This document shows, one piece after another, positions 32,688 through 39,983 of a stretch of 39,983 nt of DNA; positions within the stretch are counted from its first letter, which is position 1, and each line of letters begins with the position of its first letter. The notes beneath the pieces are model-generated. The model saw nothing but the letters and a program-made list of their open reading frames with translations. It was not told the origin of the DNA and did no database searches. Source of the DNA: Kutzneria sp. 744 (GTDB lineage: Bacteria > Actinomycetota > Actinomycetes > Mycobacteriales > Pseudonocardiaceae); NCBI RefSeq assembly GCF_000568255.1, contig NZ_KK037166.1, positions 4,169,982-4,209,964 of the forward strand, read 5' to 3'. The position numbers and the translations under genes were made by a program.

Positions 32688-32920
32688 CGGTTGGCCTCGA
32701 CCTTCACCCGCAGCCCGAAGCCCAGCACCTGGGCGGCCATCTGCTCGGCGGCCTCGCGGGTCGGGGTCAGGCTCACGGTGGCCCGCCCCTCGGCGTGGAT
32801 CTGCCTGGTCATCGTCACGGCCTCGGGCAGCGGGACGCCGCAGGCCCGGTTGATCACGTCCGTGACCAGCGTCATCGTGTTCAGGTTGTCGTTGAGCACG
32901 ACAACGCGGTACACGCTCAT
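32684..32920 (-). CDS. ClpS-like paralogue B
   Basis: A 78-residue ClpS-fold core (YRVVVLNDNLNTMTLVTDVINRA...). It keeps N10-D11, the pocket Met16 and His42 (RQIHAEG), but the second pocket Met of canonical ClpS is Thr38. As in paralogue A the N-terminal delivery arm is missing. It is thus the more ClpS-like of the two extra copies and could still bind N-terminal residues. ATG 32920 overlaps the stop of the S58 peptidase by ATGA. Confidence 0.85.
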   Translation of the reverse strand: MSVYRVVVLNDNLNTMTLVTDVINRACGVPLPEAVTMTRQIHAEGRATVSLTPTREAAEQMAAQVLGFGLRVKVEANR

Positions 32921-33891
32921 CTTCCCCCCAACGCCTCCGGCCAGGCGTCACGGTACGCCGGAACGGAGCCGACGGTGGTGGCCGCGAGAATCCCGTGCAC
33001 GATGGCCCGGGCGAACACCTGCGCGCCGGCCTCGCACACCCGGTCCAGCGCCATGCCCCGCACCCCCGACAGGTCCTGCCGGCCGGTGGCCAGCGCGAAG
33101 ATGGTGTCGCCGTCGTACATCGCGTGCGCCGGCCGGATGGCGCGGGCGAGGCCGTCATGGGCGACGGCGGCGATCCGCTGGCACTCGGCCTTGGTCAGCA
33201 CGGCGTCGACGGCGACGACACCGATCGTGGTGTTCAACGCGGAACGCTTGGGTCGGAATTCCACGGCCGGCGAACCGGGGACGGAAAGGCCGAACTCGCC
33301 GTCCACCTCGTGATCGACAGCCCAGGGCATGCCGGCGGGATTCACGGCTTCCCCCATGGCGTTCACGGCGGCGATGGCGCCGACGGTGAGCCCGTCGACG
33401 ACCATGCTGGCGGTGCCGATCCCGCCCTTCAAGGACCCGCACCGGGCACCGGTTCCGGCACCGACACAGCCCTGCTCCACCGGCCCGTCGGACGCCGCCT
33501 CGCACGCCGCGTACCCGAAGGAGGCGTCCGGGCGGTTGCCCCAGTCGCTCAGCTTGAGGTCGAACAGCACGGCCGACGGCACGACCGGCACCACCTCGTG
33601 CGGCAACTCCCCCACCCTGACGCCGTGGTTGCGCTCGGCCAGCCACCGCATCACGCCATCGGCGGCGGCGAGGCCGTAGGCGCTACCGCCGGTCAGACAC
33701 ACGCCGTGGATCTCCTGCACCAGGCGGGAAGGCTCCAGCACATCGGTCTCCCGCGTGCCGGGAGCGCCGCCGCGCTGGTCCACACCGGCCACCGCGCCGC
33801 CCGGGGTCAGCACCACGGTCGTGCCGGTGGCCCAGCCGTCGCCCAGCCGCTGATACTGGCCGACCAGCACGCCCGGCACGTCGGTGATCAC
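32917..33891 (-). CDS. P1/S58 (DmpA-like) peptidase, Rv1333-type
   Basis: A 324-residue Ntn-type hydrolase of the S58 family, which self-cleaves and then uses the new N-terminal residue as nucleophile to remove N-terminal amino acids from peptides or beta-peptides. The motif LNTTIGVVAVDAVLTKAEC puts the likely cut before Thr221. The glycine-rich LTGGSAYGL (66-74) and GAGTGARCGSLKGGIGTAS (144-162) are typical. GTG 33891 overlaps the DUF2017 stop by GTGA. Its place downstream of clpS is conserved in actinobacteria. Confidence 0.92.
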   Translation of the reverse strand: MITDVPGVLVGQYQRLGDGWATGTTVVLTPGGAVAGVDQRGGAPGTRETDVLEPSRLVQEIHGVCLTGGSAYGLAAADGVMRWLAERNHGVRVGELPHEVVPVVPSAVLFDLKLSDWGNRPDASFGYAACEAASDGPVEQGCVGAGTGARCGSLKGGIGTASMVVDGLTVGAIAAVNAMGEAVNPAGMPWAVDHEVDGEFGLSVPGSPAVEFRPKRSALNTTIGVVAVDAVLTKAECQRIAAVAHDGLARAIRPAHAMYDGDTIFALATGRQDLSGVRGMALDRVCEAGAQVFARAIVHGILAATTVGSVPAYRDAWPEALGGR

Positions 33892-34445
33892 GACGACACC
33901 GCGTTGACCAGGCTCTCCTGCACCCAGGTCAGCCAGTGGTAGACGCCCAGATGCGAGGACCGGGGATCGTCCTCGGGCAGCTCGTCCGGCATGTCCTCGG
34001 TGACGTCCAACGCCGTGCCCAGGGCCAGCCGCACGTCGTTGATCGCCGACAGCCACGCCTCAGCCTGCTCCACGGACAGCAGGATCTGGCCGCCGTCGGG
34101 CGGGCAGGTGTCCATCACGATCTCCGCCACGCCCGTCTTGGCCGCCAGCAGCTCCGGCTCGTGCAGACTGCGCAACGCTGCCGCCGAGTCCAGGTCCTCC
34201 TTGGTCGGCTTGTCATCGTCCAACCGGTGGAAGTCCGGCAGCAGCCGGGACAGGATCGGGTCGTCGGGGGCCGTCGAGGGCCCCACCTTGATCCCGGTCA
34301 GCTCGGCCAGCTCGTCCTCGGGCGCGTCCTGCTCGCGGGCTGCCAGCATGTCCAGCACCTGGCCCACCAGCCCACGCAGGATGGCCGCCTCCTGCCGGTC
34401 CACCTCGGCGACGAGTTGATCGCCGCGCCGCCGCCAACCCCTCAC
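33888..34445 (-). CDS. DUF2017 protein (Rv1332-type)
   Basis: A 185-residue member of DUF2017, the conserved partner of actinobacterial clpS. It has an early helix ([15 protein letters not shown]), the acidic [11 protein letters not shown], a central helical part ([29 protein letters not shown]), [14 protein letters not shown] and the closing [17 protein letters not shown]. It is longer in the middle than the two paralogues. GTG 34445 overlaps the clpS stop by 4 nt. Biochemical role unknown. Confidence 0.9.
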   Translation of the reverse strand: MRGWRRRGDQLVAEVDRQEAAILRGLVGQVLDMLAAREQDAPEDELAELTGIKVGPSTAPDDPILSRLLPDFHRLDDDKPTKEDLDSAAALRSLHEPELLAAKTGVAEIVMDTCPPDGGQILLSVEQAEAWLSAINDVRLALGTALDVTEDMPDELPEDDPRSSHLGVYHWLTWVQESLVNAVSS

Positions 34446-34729
34446 GAGTCCTGCTGCATGGTCGCCCACAGGCCGGCGGCGTGCAGTTTCGCCACGTCCG
34501 TCTCCACCTTTTCCTTGCTCCCCGAGGACACGATCGCCCGGCCCTGGTGATGCACGTCGAGCATCAGCTTGGTGGCCTTCTCCCGGCTGTAGCCGAAGAT
34601 CTTCTGGAGCACGTACGTGACGTAGGACATCAGGTTGACCGGGTCGTTCCAGACGACGGTCAGCCACGGGTTGTCCTCGCTGCCGACCTGCTCAACCTCC
34701 GGCCGCTCCTGCTCGACGGGCGTGGTCAT
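34442..34729 (-). CDS. clpS: ATP-dependent Clp protease adaptor ClpS
   Basis: The canonical 95-residue ClpS. A 20-residue flexible N-terminal arm precedes the core. Substrate-binding residues are all present: N28, D29 (VVWNDP), M34, M56 and His60 (LMLDVHHQG). It presents proteins with bulky N-terminal residues to the ClpC/ClpA unfoldase. ATG 34729 is favoured over 34801. It is the first gene of the long minus-strand operon and only 43 bp from the divergent pncB start. Confidence 0.96.
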   Translation of the reverse strand: MTTPVEQERPEVEQVGSEDNPWLTVVWNDPVNLMSYVTYVLQKIFGYSREKATKLMLDVHHQGRAIVSSGSKEKVETDVAKLHAAGLWATMQQDS

Positions 34730-34746
34730 ACCGCCAATGGTGTCAT
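34726..34746 (-). promoter_or_regulatory. Possible six-codon leader ORF before clpS
   Basis: On the minus strand ATG 34746 starts MTPLAV and stops at 34726, the TGA overlapping the clpS ATG in ATGA form, with GGGGAAC upstream. It could couple clpS translation to a leader peptide, or be chance. Confidence 0.25.
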
Positions 34747-34758
34747 GCCGTTCCCCGT

Positions 34759-34764
34759 TAGGCT
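34759..34764 (+). promoter_or_regulatory. -10-like box for leaderless pncB
   Basis: TAGGCT is 8 nt before ATG 34773, which has no ribosome site. Confidence 0.45.
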
Positions 34765-34772
34765 GATCAGCT

Positions 34773-36056
34773 ATGACCAGTTCGAGCACCGCGCTGCTCA
34801 CCGACCACTACGAGCTGACGATGCTGTCCAGCGCGCTGGTGGACGACACCGCCGACCGCCCGTGCGTGTTCGAGGTGTTCGCCCGCCGGCTGCCCGACGG
34901 CCGCCGCTACGGCGTGGTCGGCGGCACCGCCCGGCTGCTGGACGCGATCACCCGGTTCCGGTTCGACCGGGCGGAGCTCGACCAGCTCGCGGCGGCCGAC
35001 GTGGTGGACGACCGGACCCTGTCGTGGCTGGCGGACTACGAGTTCACCGGGGACGTGGACGGCTACCCGGAGGGCGAGCTGTACTTCCCGGGCTCGCCCA
35101 TCCTGACCGTCCGCGCGCCGTTCGCGACCGGCGTGGTGCTGGAGACGCTGGCGCTGTCGATCCTCAACCACGACAGCGCGATCGCCTCGGCCGCGGCCCG
35201 CATGGTCACCGCGGCCAACGGCCGTCGCATGATCGAGATGGGCTCCCGGCGCACGCACGAGGAGGCGGCGGTGGCCTCGGCCCGCGTCTCCTACCTGGCC
35301 GGCTTCACGGCGACCTCGAACCTGGAGGCGGGCCGCCGCTTCGGCATCCCGACCGCCGGCACCTCGGCCCACGCCTTCACGCTGCTGCACGACACCGAGG
35401 CGGAGGCGTTCCGGGCCCAGGTGGAGCAGCTGGGCGCGAGCACGACGCTGCTGGTCGACACGTACGACATCACCCAGGGCATCCAGACCGCGGTGGAGGT
35501 GGCGGGCCCGGAGCTGGGCGCGATCCGCATCGACTCCGGCGACGTCGGCCCGCTGGCCCGGCAGGCCCGCGAGCAGCTGGACTCCCTCGGCGCCCGCAAC
35601 ACGAAGATCGTGGTTTCCGGCGACCTCGACGAGTACGCCATCGCGGCGCTGCGGGCGGAGCCGGTGGACGCCTACGGCGTCGGCACCTCGCTGGTGACCG
35701 GCTCGGGCGCGCCGACCGCGGGCATGGTCTACAAGCTGGTGGAGGTGGCCGGCAAGCCGGTGGCCAAGCGCAGCTCGCACAAGGAGTCGCGCGGCGGCCG
35801 CAAGGGCGCGCTGCGCCGCTACCGCGAGACGGGCACGGCCGTCGAGGAGGTCGTGTACACCGAGGGCCACCGGCCCGAGCCGCGGGAGCACGACCGCGAG
35901 CTCCAGATCCCCCTGCTGCGGGCTGGACAGCCCGTGCCCGACCTGCCGACCATCGAGCAGAGCCGCGAACGGCTGCGGCAGGCCCTGATCAGCGTGCCGT
36001 GGGAGGGCCTGAAGCTCTCGCACGGCGAGCCGGCGATCCCGACGACCTTCCTGTGA
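34773..36056 (+). CDS. pncB: Nicotinate phosphoribosyltransferase
   Basis: A 427-residue enzyme that joins nicotinate and phosphoribosyl pyrophosphate to nicotinate mononucleotide in NAD salvage. It shows [10 protein letters not shown] at the start, [12 protein letters not shown] around the phosphohistidine region, [28 protein letters not shown] and [10 protein letters not shown], all family hallmarks. The last part ([19 protein letters not shown]) binds phosphate. pncA follows 7 bp later, so nicotinamide is deamidated and the product used by PncB. Divergent from clpS. Confidence 0.98.
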   Translation: MTSSSTALLTDHYELTMLSSALVDDTADRPCVFEVFARRLPDGRRYGVVGGTARLLDAITRFRFDRAELDQLAAADVVDDRTLSWLADYEFTGDVDGYPEGELYFPGSPILTVRAPFATGVVLETLALSILNHDSAIASAAARMVTAANGRRMIEMGSRRTHEEAAVASARVSYLAGFTATSNLEAGRRFGIPTAGTSAHAFTLLHDTEAEAFRAQVEQLGASTTLLVDTYDITQGIQTAVEVAGPELGAIRIDSGDVGPLARQAREQLDSLGARNTKIVVSGDLDEYAIAALRAEPVDAYGVGTSLVTGSGAPTAGMVYKLVEVAGKPVAKRSSHKESRGGRKGALRRYRETGTAVEEVVYTEGHRPEPREHDRELQIPLLRAGQPVPDLPTIEQSRERLRQALISVPWEGLKLSHGEPAIPTTFL

Positions 36057-36063
36057 GGCTGCG

Positions 36064-36633
36064 ATGACGACCGCTTTGATCGTGGTGGACGTGCAGAACG
36101 ACTTCTGCGAGGGCGGCTCGCTGCCGGTGGCGGGCGGCGCGGCCGTGGCGGCCGAGGTGTCCCGGCACATCGCGTCGGGCGGGTACGACCATGTGGTGGC
36201 CACCCGGGACTACCACCAGGATCCGGGCGCGCACTTCAGCTCCACGCCCGACTTCGTGCGGACCTGGCCGGTGCACTGCGTGGCCGGCACGCCGGGCGCG
36301 TCGTTCCATCCGGAACTGGACGTGGCCGGCGTGCAGGCGGTGTTCTCCAAGGGCGCGCACGCGGCCGCGTACTCCGGCTTCGAGGGCACCGGACCCGGCG
36401 GCCGCTCGCTGGCGGACTGGTTGCGGGACAACAATGTCGACCGGGTGGACGTGGTCGGCATCGCGACCGATCACTGCGTGCGGGCGACCGCGCTGGACGC
36501 CAGCAAGGCCGGATTCGCCACCACGGTGCTGCTCGACCTGACGGCCGGTGTGGCGGCGGAGACCACCGACCGGGCGCTGTCGGACCTGCGCTCGGCGGGC
36601 GTCACGCTCGTGGGATCCCCGAGGGTCGGCTGA
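36064..36633 (+). CDS. pncA: Nicotinamidase
   Basis: A 189-residue cysteine hydrolase that converts nicotinamide to nicotinate; the M. tuberculosis homologue activates pyrazinamide. The catalytic triad is Asp9 (VVDVQNDF), Lys96 (FSKGAHAAAYSGFE) and Cys138 (ATDHCVRATA). Metal ligands are Asp49, His51 and His57 in the TRDYHQDPGAHF region. The cis-peptide GIATDHC is intact. Coupled with pncB in one salvage operon. Confidence 0.96.
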   Translation: MTTALIVVDVQNDFCEGGSLPVAGGAAVAAEVSRHIASGGYDHVVATRDYHQDPGAHFSSTPDFVRTWPVHCVAGTPGASFHPELDVAGVQAVFSKGAHAAAYSGFEGTGPGGRSLADWLRDNNVDRVDVVGIATDHCVRATALDASKAGFATTVLLDLTAGVAAETTDRALSDLRSAGVTLVGSPRVG

Positions 36634-36649
36634 GAGCCCTCGGGGATCC
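36613..36649. terminator. 13-bp stem terminator between pncA and the next gene
   Basis: GGATCCCCGAGGG (36613-36625) pairs perfectly with CCCTCGGGGATCC (36637-36649) around an 11-nt loop that holds the pncA stop. It separates convergent genes and probably ends both. Confidence 0.8.
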
Positions 36650-36650
36650 G

Positions 36651-37298
36651 TCACGACACGGGCGAGCAGGCGGCGTGGCCCACGATGACCTCGCCGCTCA
36701 TCGGGCCGTCGCCGTCCGGGAACAGCTCGATGCGCAGCATGTTGATGGTCACGCTGCCGTCGTTGGGGTCGGCCTGGATCACCTCGTTGAAGGTGAGCCG
36801 GGCCTGCGGGTGGTCGGCCGGGCCGACCGTGGTGGTGTAGTTGACGGGGATCGGCTTCGGCGGCGTGACCCCCTGCAGACCGTGGAACTCGTAGTTCGCG
36901 GTCGTGCTGGTGGTCGTGGCCGCGCAGCTGGCCGTGTAGCTCGACAGCCTGATCTCCGGGCCGCCGTAGGCAACCAGCGCGGTCAGGTCGAAGCTGTCGC
37001 CGCTGGCCTGCATCTTGGCGGTCTTGGCCCCGGCGTCCTTGGTGCACGTGGTGGTGCCGGCGCCGAAGGTGGCCACGCCGTTGGCATGCGCGCCCTTGCT
37101 GGCATTCTGTTGGTCCGCGGTGACGTCACACGGCGCGATGGGCGGCACGGTGACGGCGTGCCCGGACTTGGTCACGTCGACCTCGCCGAGCGAGGTCTGG
37201 CCAAGCGGCGTCGCCCCGGCCGGAACCGCCGTGAGCGCCATCGCCGCGACCACCGCGACCGCTCCGGCTCCGACGCGCCGCGCGCTCCTGCTGAGCAT
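36651..37298 (-). CDS. Secreted protein, resembles choice-of-anchor P family
   Basis: A 215-residue exported protein. The second of two adjacent ATG codons (37298) is chosen for AAAGGA at the right distance. The signal peptide MLSRSARRVGAGAVAVVAAMALTAVPAGA ends in an Ala-x-Ala site. The mature part is beta-rich with paired cysteines (APCD, TTTCTK, ASCA, HAACSPV) likely in disulfides. TVGPADHPQARLTFNEVIQ and a late DGSVTINMLRIEL resemble the choice-of-anchor P group. The function is unknown, perhaps surface-bound. Confidence 0.72.
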   Translation of the reverse strand: MLSRSARRVGAGAVAVVAAMALTAVPAGATPLGQTSLGEVDVTKSGHAVTVPPIAPCDVTADQQNASKGAHANGVATFGAGTTTCTKDAGAKTAKMQASGDSFDLTALVAYGGPEIRLSSYTASCAATTTSTTANYEFHGLQGVTPPKPIPVNYTTTVGPADHPQARLTFNEVIQADPNDGSVTINMLRIELFPDGDGPMSGEVIVGHAACSPVS

Positions 37299-37399
37299 CA
37301 TCGTCCTTTCTGGAGTGAGCAACGTTGCGGTCCGATCATCTGCGCTCACGAGCGCTCATGTAACCCGACGGCGCGAGAGCCACCCGGTCGAGTGACACG

Positions 37400-38563
37400 T
37401 CAGCGGAGCGCGACCAATTCGGACGCGTGCGCGCCTACTCCGCCGGTGCCCAACAGCCGGTCGAGCGCGGCCACCACCCGATGGCTAGCCTGCCCGTCAC
37501 CGAACGGGTTCTGGCCGGCCGGCAGGCGCAGGTGCGAGCCGAGCAGCCAGTCGGCCTCGGCCACGATGCGGGTGTCGTCGGTGCCCACCACCCAGGCGTA
37601 GCCGGCGTCCACCGCCTCGGTGCGGTCGGTGTTGTCCCGCACCACCAGCACCGGCACGCCGAAGCTCGGCGCCTCCTCCTGGAGGCCGCCCGAGTCCGTC
37701 ACCACCAGCGCGGCCTGCCGGAGCGCACGGATGAGGTCGGGGTAGTCCAGGGGCTCGCTCAGCCAGACCCGGTCGTGGCCCTGCAGCGCGCCGGAGACCT
37801 GCGCCTGCACCGCCGGATTGGGATGCGCCGGCAGCAACACGTGAATGTCGGGGTGGCGGTCCACCATGGACCTCACGGCGGCGAGCACCCGGTCCAGCGG
37901 CTCGCCCCACGACTCACGGCGGTGGACGGTCACCAGCACGATCCGACCACCGCCGGCGTGGACGCGCGCCTCCAGGTCGAGCAGGGTCTTGCTGCGTGGC
38001 GGCAGTTCGGCCGCGGCGATGTGCTCCAACGCGTCGACGATCGTGTTGCCGGTGATCGTGATGCGTTTACCGGGCACGGCCTCGGCGAGCAGCGTCCGCG
38101 CGGCCGCCTCGGTCGGCGCGAGATGCAGTGCGGCGATTCGGGAGACCATCTGCCGGTTGCCCTCCTCCGGGAAGGGCGCGGCCAGGTCGCCGGTGCGCAG
38201 CCCCGCCCCCAGGTGCGCCACGGGCACGCCCCGCCAGAACGCCGCCAGCGCGCCGGCCAGTGCCGTGGACGTGTCGCCCTGAACCATCACGGCCGCCGGT
38301 CGGCGGCGCACGATCAGCTCGTCCAGTCGACGCAGCACGCCCGCGACCAGCTCGGCCTGGCTGCCGATCTCGCGGCGCAGCGGCACGAACGCGTCCGGGC
38401 GCAGGTCGAACGCGGACAGGGCCTGTTCGACCATGCCGACGTGCTGACCGCTGTGCACGATCATCGGCCGTAACAAGGGGTGACCGGACAACGCCCTGGC
38501 CACCGGCGCGACCTTGAGTGCCTCCGGCCGGGTCCCGGCCAGCAGCAGCACTTCGGTGCTCAC
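37400..38563 (-). CDS. wecB: UDP-N-acetylglucosamine 2-epimerase (non-hydrolysing)
   Basis: A 387-residue epimerase converting UDP-GlcNAc to UDP-ManNAc. Signatures are AGTRPEALKVAPV (9-21), VQGDTSTALAGALAAFW, HLGAGLRTGDLAAPFPEE, TVHRRESWG and DSGGLQEEAPSFGVPVLV. GTG 38563 has GAGGAG upstream. UDP-ManNAc feeds cell-wall polymer linkage units or surface polysaccharides, a possible link to the glycosyltransferase-like gene nearby. Divergent from the membrane protein at 38864. Confidence 0.94.
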   Translation of the reverse strand: MSTEVLLLAGTRPEALKVAPVARALSGHPLLRPMIVHSGQHVGMVEQALSAFDLRPDAFVPLRREIGSQAELVAGVLRRLDELIVRRRPAAVMVQGDTSTALAGALAAFWRGVPVAHLGAGLRTGDLAAPFPEEGNRQMVSRIAALHLAPTEAAARTLLAEAVPGKRITITGNTIVDALEHIAAAELPPRSKTLLDLEARVHAGGGRIVLVTVHRRESWGEPLDRVLAAVRSMVDRHPDIHVLLPAHPNPAVQAQVSGALQGHDRVWLSEPLDYPDLIRALRQAALVVTDSGGLQEEAPSFGVPVLVVRDNTDRTEAVDAGYAWVVGTDDTRIVAEADWLLGSHLRLPAGQNPFGDGQASHRVVAALDRLLGTGGVGAHASELVALR

Positions 38564-38863
38564 AGCTTCGACTCCTCACATGTCCCGTGTGGACGGACGC
38601 GTGCGTGCTCCGGACATGGTTTCGACCTCCGGGAAAAGGCGGGGCAGACGATCACCCGCAGCACTGGACTATCAACCTTCACCCGAAATAGGCAAAGCCC
38701 GGTGACCCGCACGAGGGACAACGTTCAGCCGTTTCGCCCATCTGCCGTTACTCAGGGTGCCGATCTCAGCCGGTCCAGCGTCACCTGGCCACCCGATCCG
38801 GCCGTTCAGCGGAACGGCGCAGGCTCCGATACCTCGCTGGACACGAACGTGAGAGGAATACGC
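38564..38863. other. Intergenic region upstream of wecB and the membrane protein
   Basis: A 300-bp divergent promoter region. I see the ribosome sites at both ends (GAGGAG for wecB, GAGAGGA for 38864) but no clear operator, repeat or conserved hairpin. An open frame crosses it without a ribosome site and is probably not coding. Confidence 0.5.
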
Positions 38864-39253
38864 GTGACAGCGGTGACAACCCCGCACGGCCGGGTTCCGG
38901 CCCGTGCCGTCGCGGTGCTGCTGGTCGCGGCGGCCGCCGCACTGGTGCTCGCCCACCGGCTCTACCAGGGCATCGAGCTCGCACTGGCCCGGCTGGCGAC
39001 CCCATCCGTCCACATAGGACAGTTGGGCTCGTCGGCCCAGGTGCTCGTGCCGCTGCTCCTGCTGACCTCGGTGCTGGTCGCACTGAGCCCCCGAACCACC
39101 CGGAAGGCGTTGGTGGCCCTGGGTTTCACCGCCGGCGCGCTGGCCGTGCTCGACCAGCTGACGGTGTGGCTGGGCCCCTCGGCCGACGTGCTCGGCGGCG
39201 TGGCCGCGGTGGTGTTGTTCTGCTGGTTGACCGTACGGCGGGAGAAGCCTTGA
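38864..39253 (+). CDS. Small membrane protein of unknown function
   Basis: A 129-residue protein with four hydrophobic segments (about 15-31, 60-77, 83-97 and 104-120). GTG 38864 is chosen for GAGAGGA 6 nt upstream. No family is recognised. Its stop overlaps the TTG start of the next gene in TTGA form, so it is probably co-expressed with the GT2-like protein and could anchor it. Confidence 0.7.
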   Translation: MTAVTTPHGRVPARAVAVLLVAAAAALVLAHRLYQGIELALARLATPSVHIGQLGSSAQVLVPLLLLTSVLVALSPRTTRKALVALGFTAGALAVLDQLTVWLGPSADVLGGVAAVVLFCWLTVRREKP

Positions 39254-39891
39254 GACTCGGTGATCCGACCAAGCTGGAGTGGCACTTCTTCGTGCCGTGC
39301 CGTGACGAGGAGGCCGCCATCGGCGGCACCGTGACGTACCTGCGGCAGCGCTTCCGTGCCGCGCATGTCTGGGTCGTCGACGACGACTCCGAGGACCGCA
39401 CCGCCACCGTGGTGCGGAACCTGCGGCGGGTCGACGGCCGCCACATCCACCTCGTGCAGCGCTACAGCCCGCAGGCGCGGACCGGGAAGGAGGACGCCCT
39501 CAACGCCGGCTACCGGGCCCTGAAGGCGTGGCAGGGCCGGCACGCGGCGCCGGAACGGGCCGTGGTCGTCGTGCTCGACGCCGGCGGCCGCCCGCTGTGG
39601 AACTGTCTCGGCATGACCGCCGCCCACTTCGAGGATCCGCGGGTCGGATCCGTGCAGGTGGACGTGCGGACCAGCGGCGCCGGCCGGGGCTGGTTCGGCT
39701 GGCTCGCCGCCCGTCGCAACGACACCAAACCCCTGTGCGGCAACGGCCAGTTCATCCGGCTGTCCGCACTCGACTCCATCGCCGGGCCCGAGGGCCGGCC
39801 GTGGCGCGGCGTCCCCCTGTCCGCCGCGTGGCACGCCGGCCTCACCCGGGACACCTTCGTCTACCAGCAGTCCTGGCCCCGGGCGGCGTGA
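39250..39891 (+). CDS. Degenerate family-2 glycosyltransferase-like protein
   Basis: A 213-residue GT2 relative from TTG 39250 (GGAGAAG upstream). The nucleotide-binding half is clear: FFVPCRDEEAAI, VWVVDDDSEDRT, RTGKEDALNAGY. The metal-binding DADG of the family is DAGG here (VVVVLDAGGRPLWN), the ED acid motif after GRPW is missing, and the usual QxxRW part and membrane helices are absent; the frame stops after FVYQQSWP. It is either a shortened non-catalytic protein or a decaying gene. Beyond it only a dispersed hairpin repeat is seen. Confidence 0.72.
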   Translation: MRLGDPTKLEWHFFVPCRDEEAAIGGTVTYLRQRFRAAHVWVVDDDSEDRTATVVRNLRRVDGRHIHLVQRYSPQARTGKEDALNAGYRALKAWQGRHAAPERAVVVVLDAGGRPLWNCLGMTAAHFEDPRVGSVQVDVRTSGAGRGWFGWLAARRNDTKPLCGNGQFIRLSALDSIAGPEGRPWRGVPLSAAWHAGLTRDTFVYQQSWPRAA

Positions 39892-39900
39892 GCAGTGCCT

Positions 39901-39924
39901 TTGGCGCCGCCTTCGGCGTCGCGG
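39901..39924. repeat. Dispersed hairpin repeat, right copy
   Basis: Perfect inverted copy of the 24-nt sequence at 31-54, starting 10 bp after the stop of the GT2-like gene, where it may act as terminator. From 39925 to the window end no gene is seen. Confidence 0.6.
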
Positions 39925-39983
39925 GCTCGGCCCCCGGGTAGCCGGTGCTTCGCCCTTGCTGGATTTCGACCGCCGCGTCGGCT

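Noticed and set aside
36600-36650. Attachment site or integrated-element end at the GGATCCCCGAGGG repeat
   Set aside because: The two arms face each other across 11 nt between convergent genes, the layout of a terminator.

Overview
The window is chromosomal DNA from a high-GC actinomycete. GC-rich codon use, many GTG/TTG starts, 4-nt ATGA/GTGA gene overlaps and -10-like TANNNT boxes directly before start codons all fit. From memory, the order of genes from 20.3 to 36.6 kb (rdgB, rph, MBL-fold hydrolase, murI, rhomboid, cysM, cysO, mec, S58 peptidase, DUF2017, clpS, pncB) matches the Mycobacterium tuberculosis Rv1330c-Rv1341 block. Families and intergenic repeats point to Pseudonocardiales, but genus and species are not determined.

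Left part (0-20 kb). This is mixed accessory and housekeeping content: an LCP cell-wall ligase and TatA; a shortened XRE regulator running into a low-GC islet; a Baeyer-Villiger-type flavoprotein divergent from a TetR gene; a NADAR-GrpB fusion; a secreted esterase and a secreted GH27 alpha-galactosidase; an MFS/TetR/MFS efflux locus with a shared GAACTGTTC box; another TetR; DUF3618; an unusual Leu-like tRNA without a long variable arm; AlkB-like dioxygenase; a third TetR-type regulator; a lipoprotein; Bcp peroxiredoxin coupled to a beta-lactamase-like protein; an SMR exporter behind a structured leader; an HxlR regulator divergent from a truncated hemoglobin.

Middle part (20-29.6 kb). rdgB-rph and rhomboid-murI-MBL form coupled minus-strand units. 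The MBL gene carries two compensating frameshifts and a stop. A gluconolactonase-like gene, a luciferase-like monooxygenase broken by a low-GC segment, a TauE-type permease divergent from a LysR regulator, an NTF2-like protein and an unknown protein follow.

Right part (29.6-40 kb). One minus-strand, mostly 4-nt-overlapping operon reads clpS - DUF2017 - S58 peptidase - [clpS-like - DUF2017-like] twice - mec - cysO - cysM. The two extra ClpS/DUF2017 modules between the peptidase and mec are the strongest candidate for an undescribed system. They add two divergent N-degron-adaptor-like proteins to the CysO/Mec/CysM sulfur-carrier pathway. CysO here also ends GG-Ser-Arg rather than GG, so it would need trimming before activation. 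Divergent from this operon is pncB-pncA (NAD salvage), then a secreted protein, a UDP-GlcNAc 2-epimerase, a small membrane protein and a degenerate GT2.

Three segments of about 46-50% GC (by hand count of sample lines), near 2.5-2.95, 20.0-20.3 and 26.24-26.73 kb, each lie against a damaged gene. They may be real replacements or local assembly faults.
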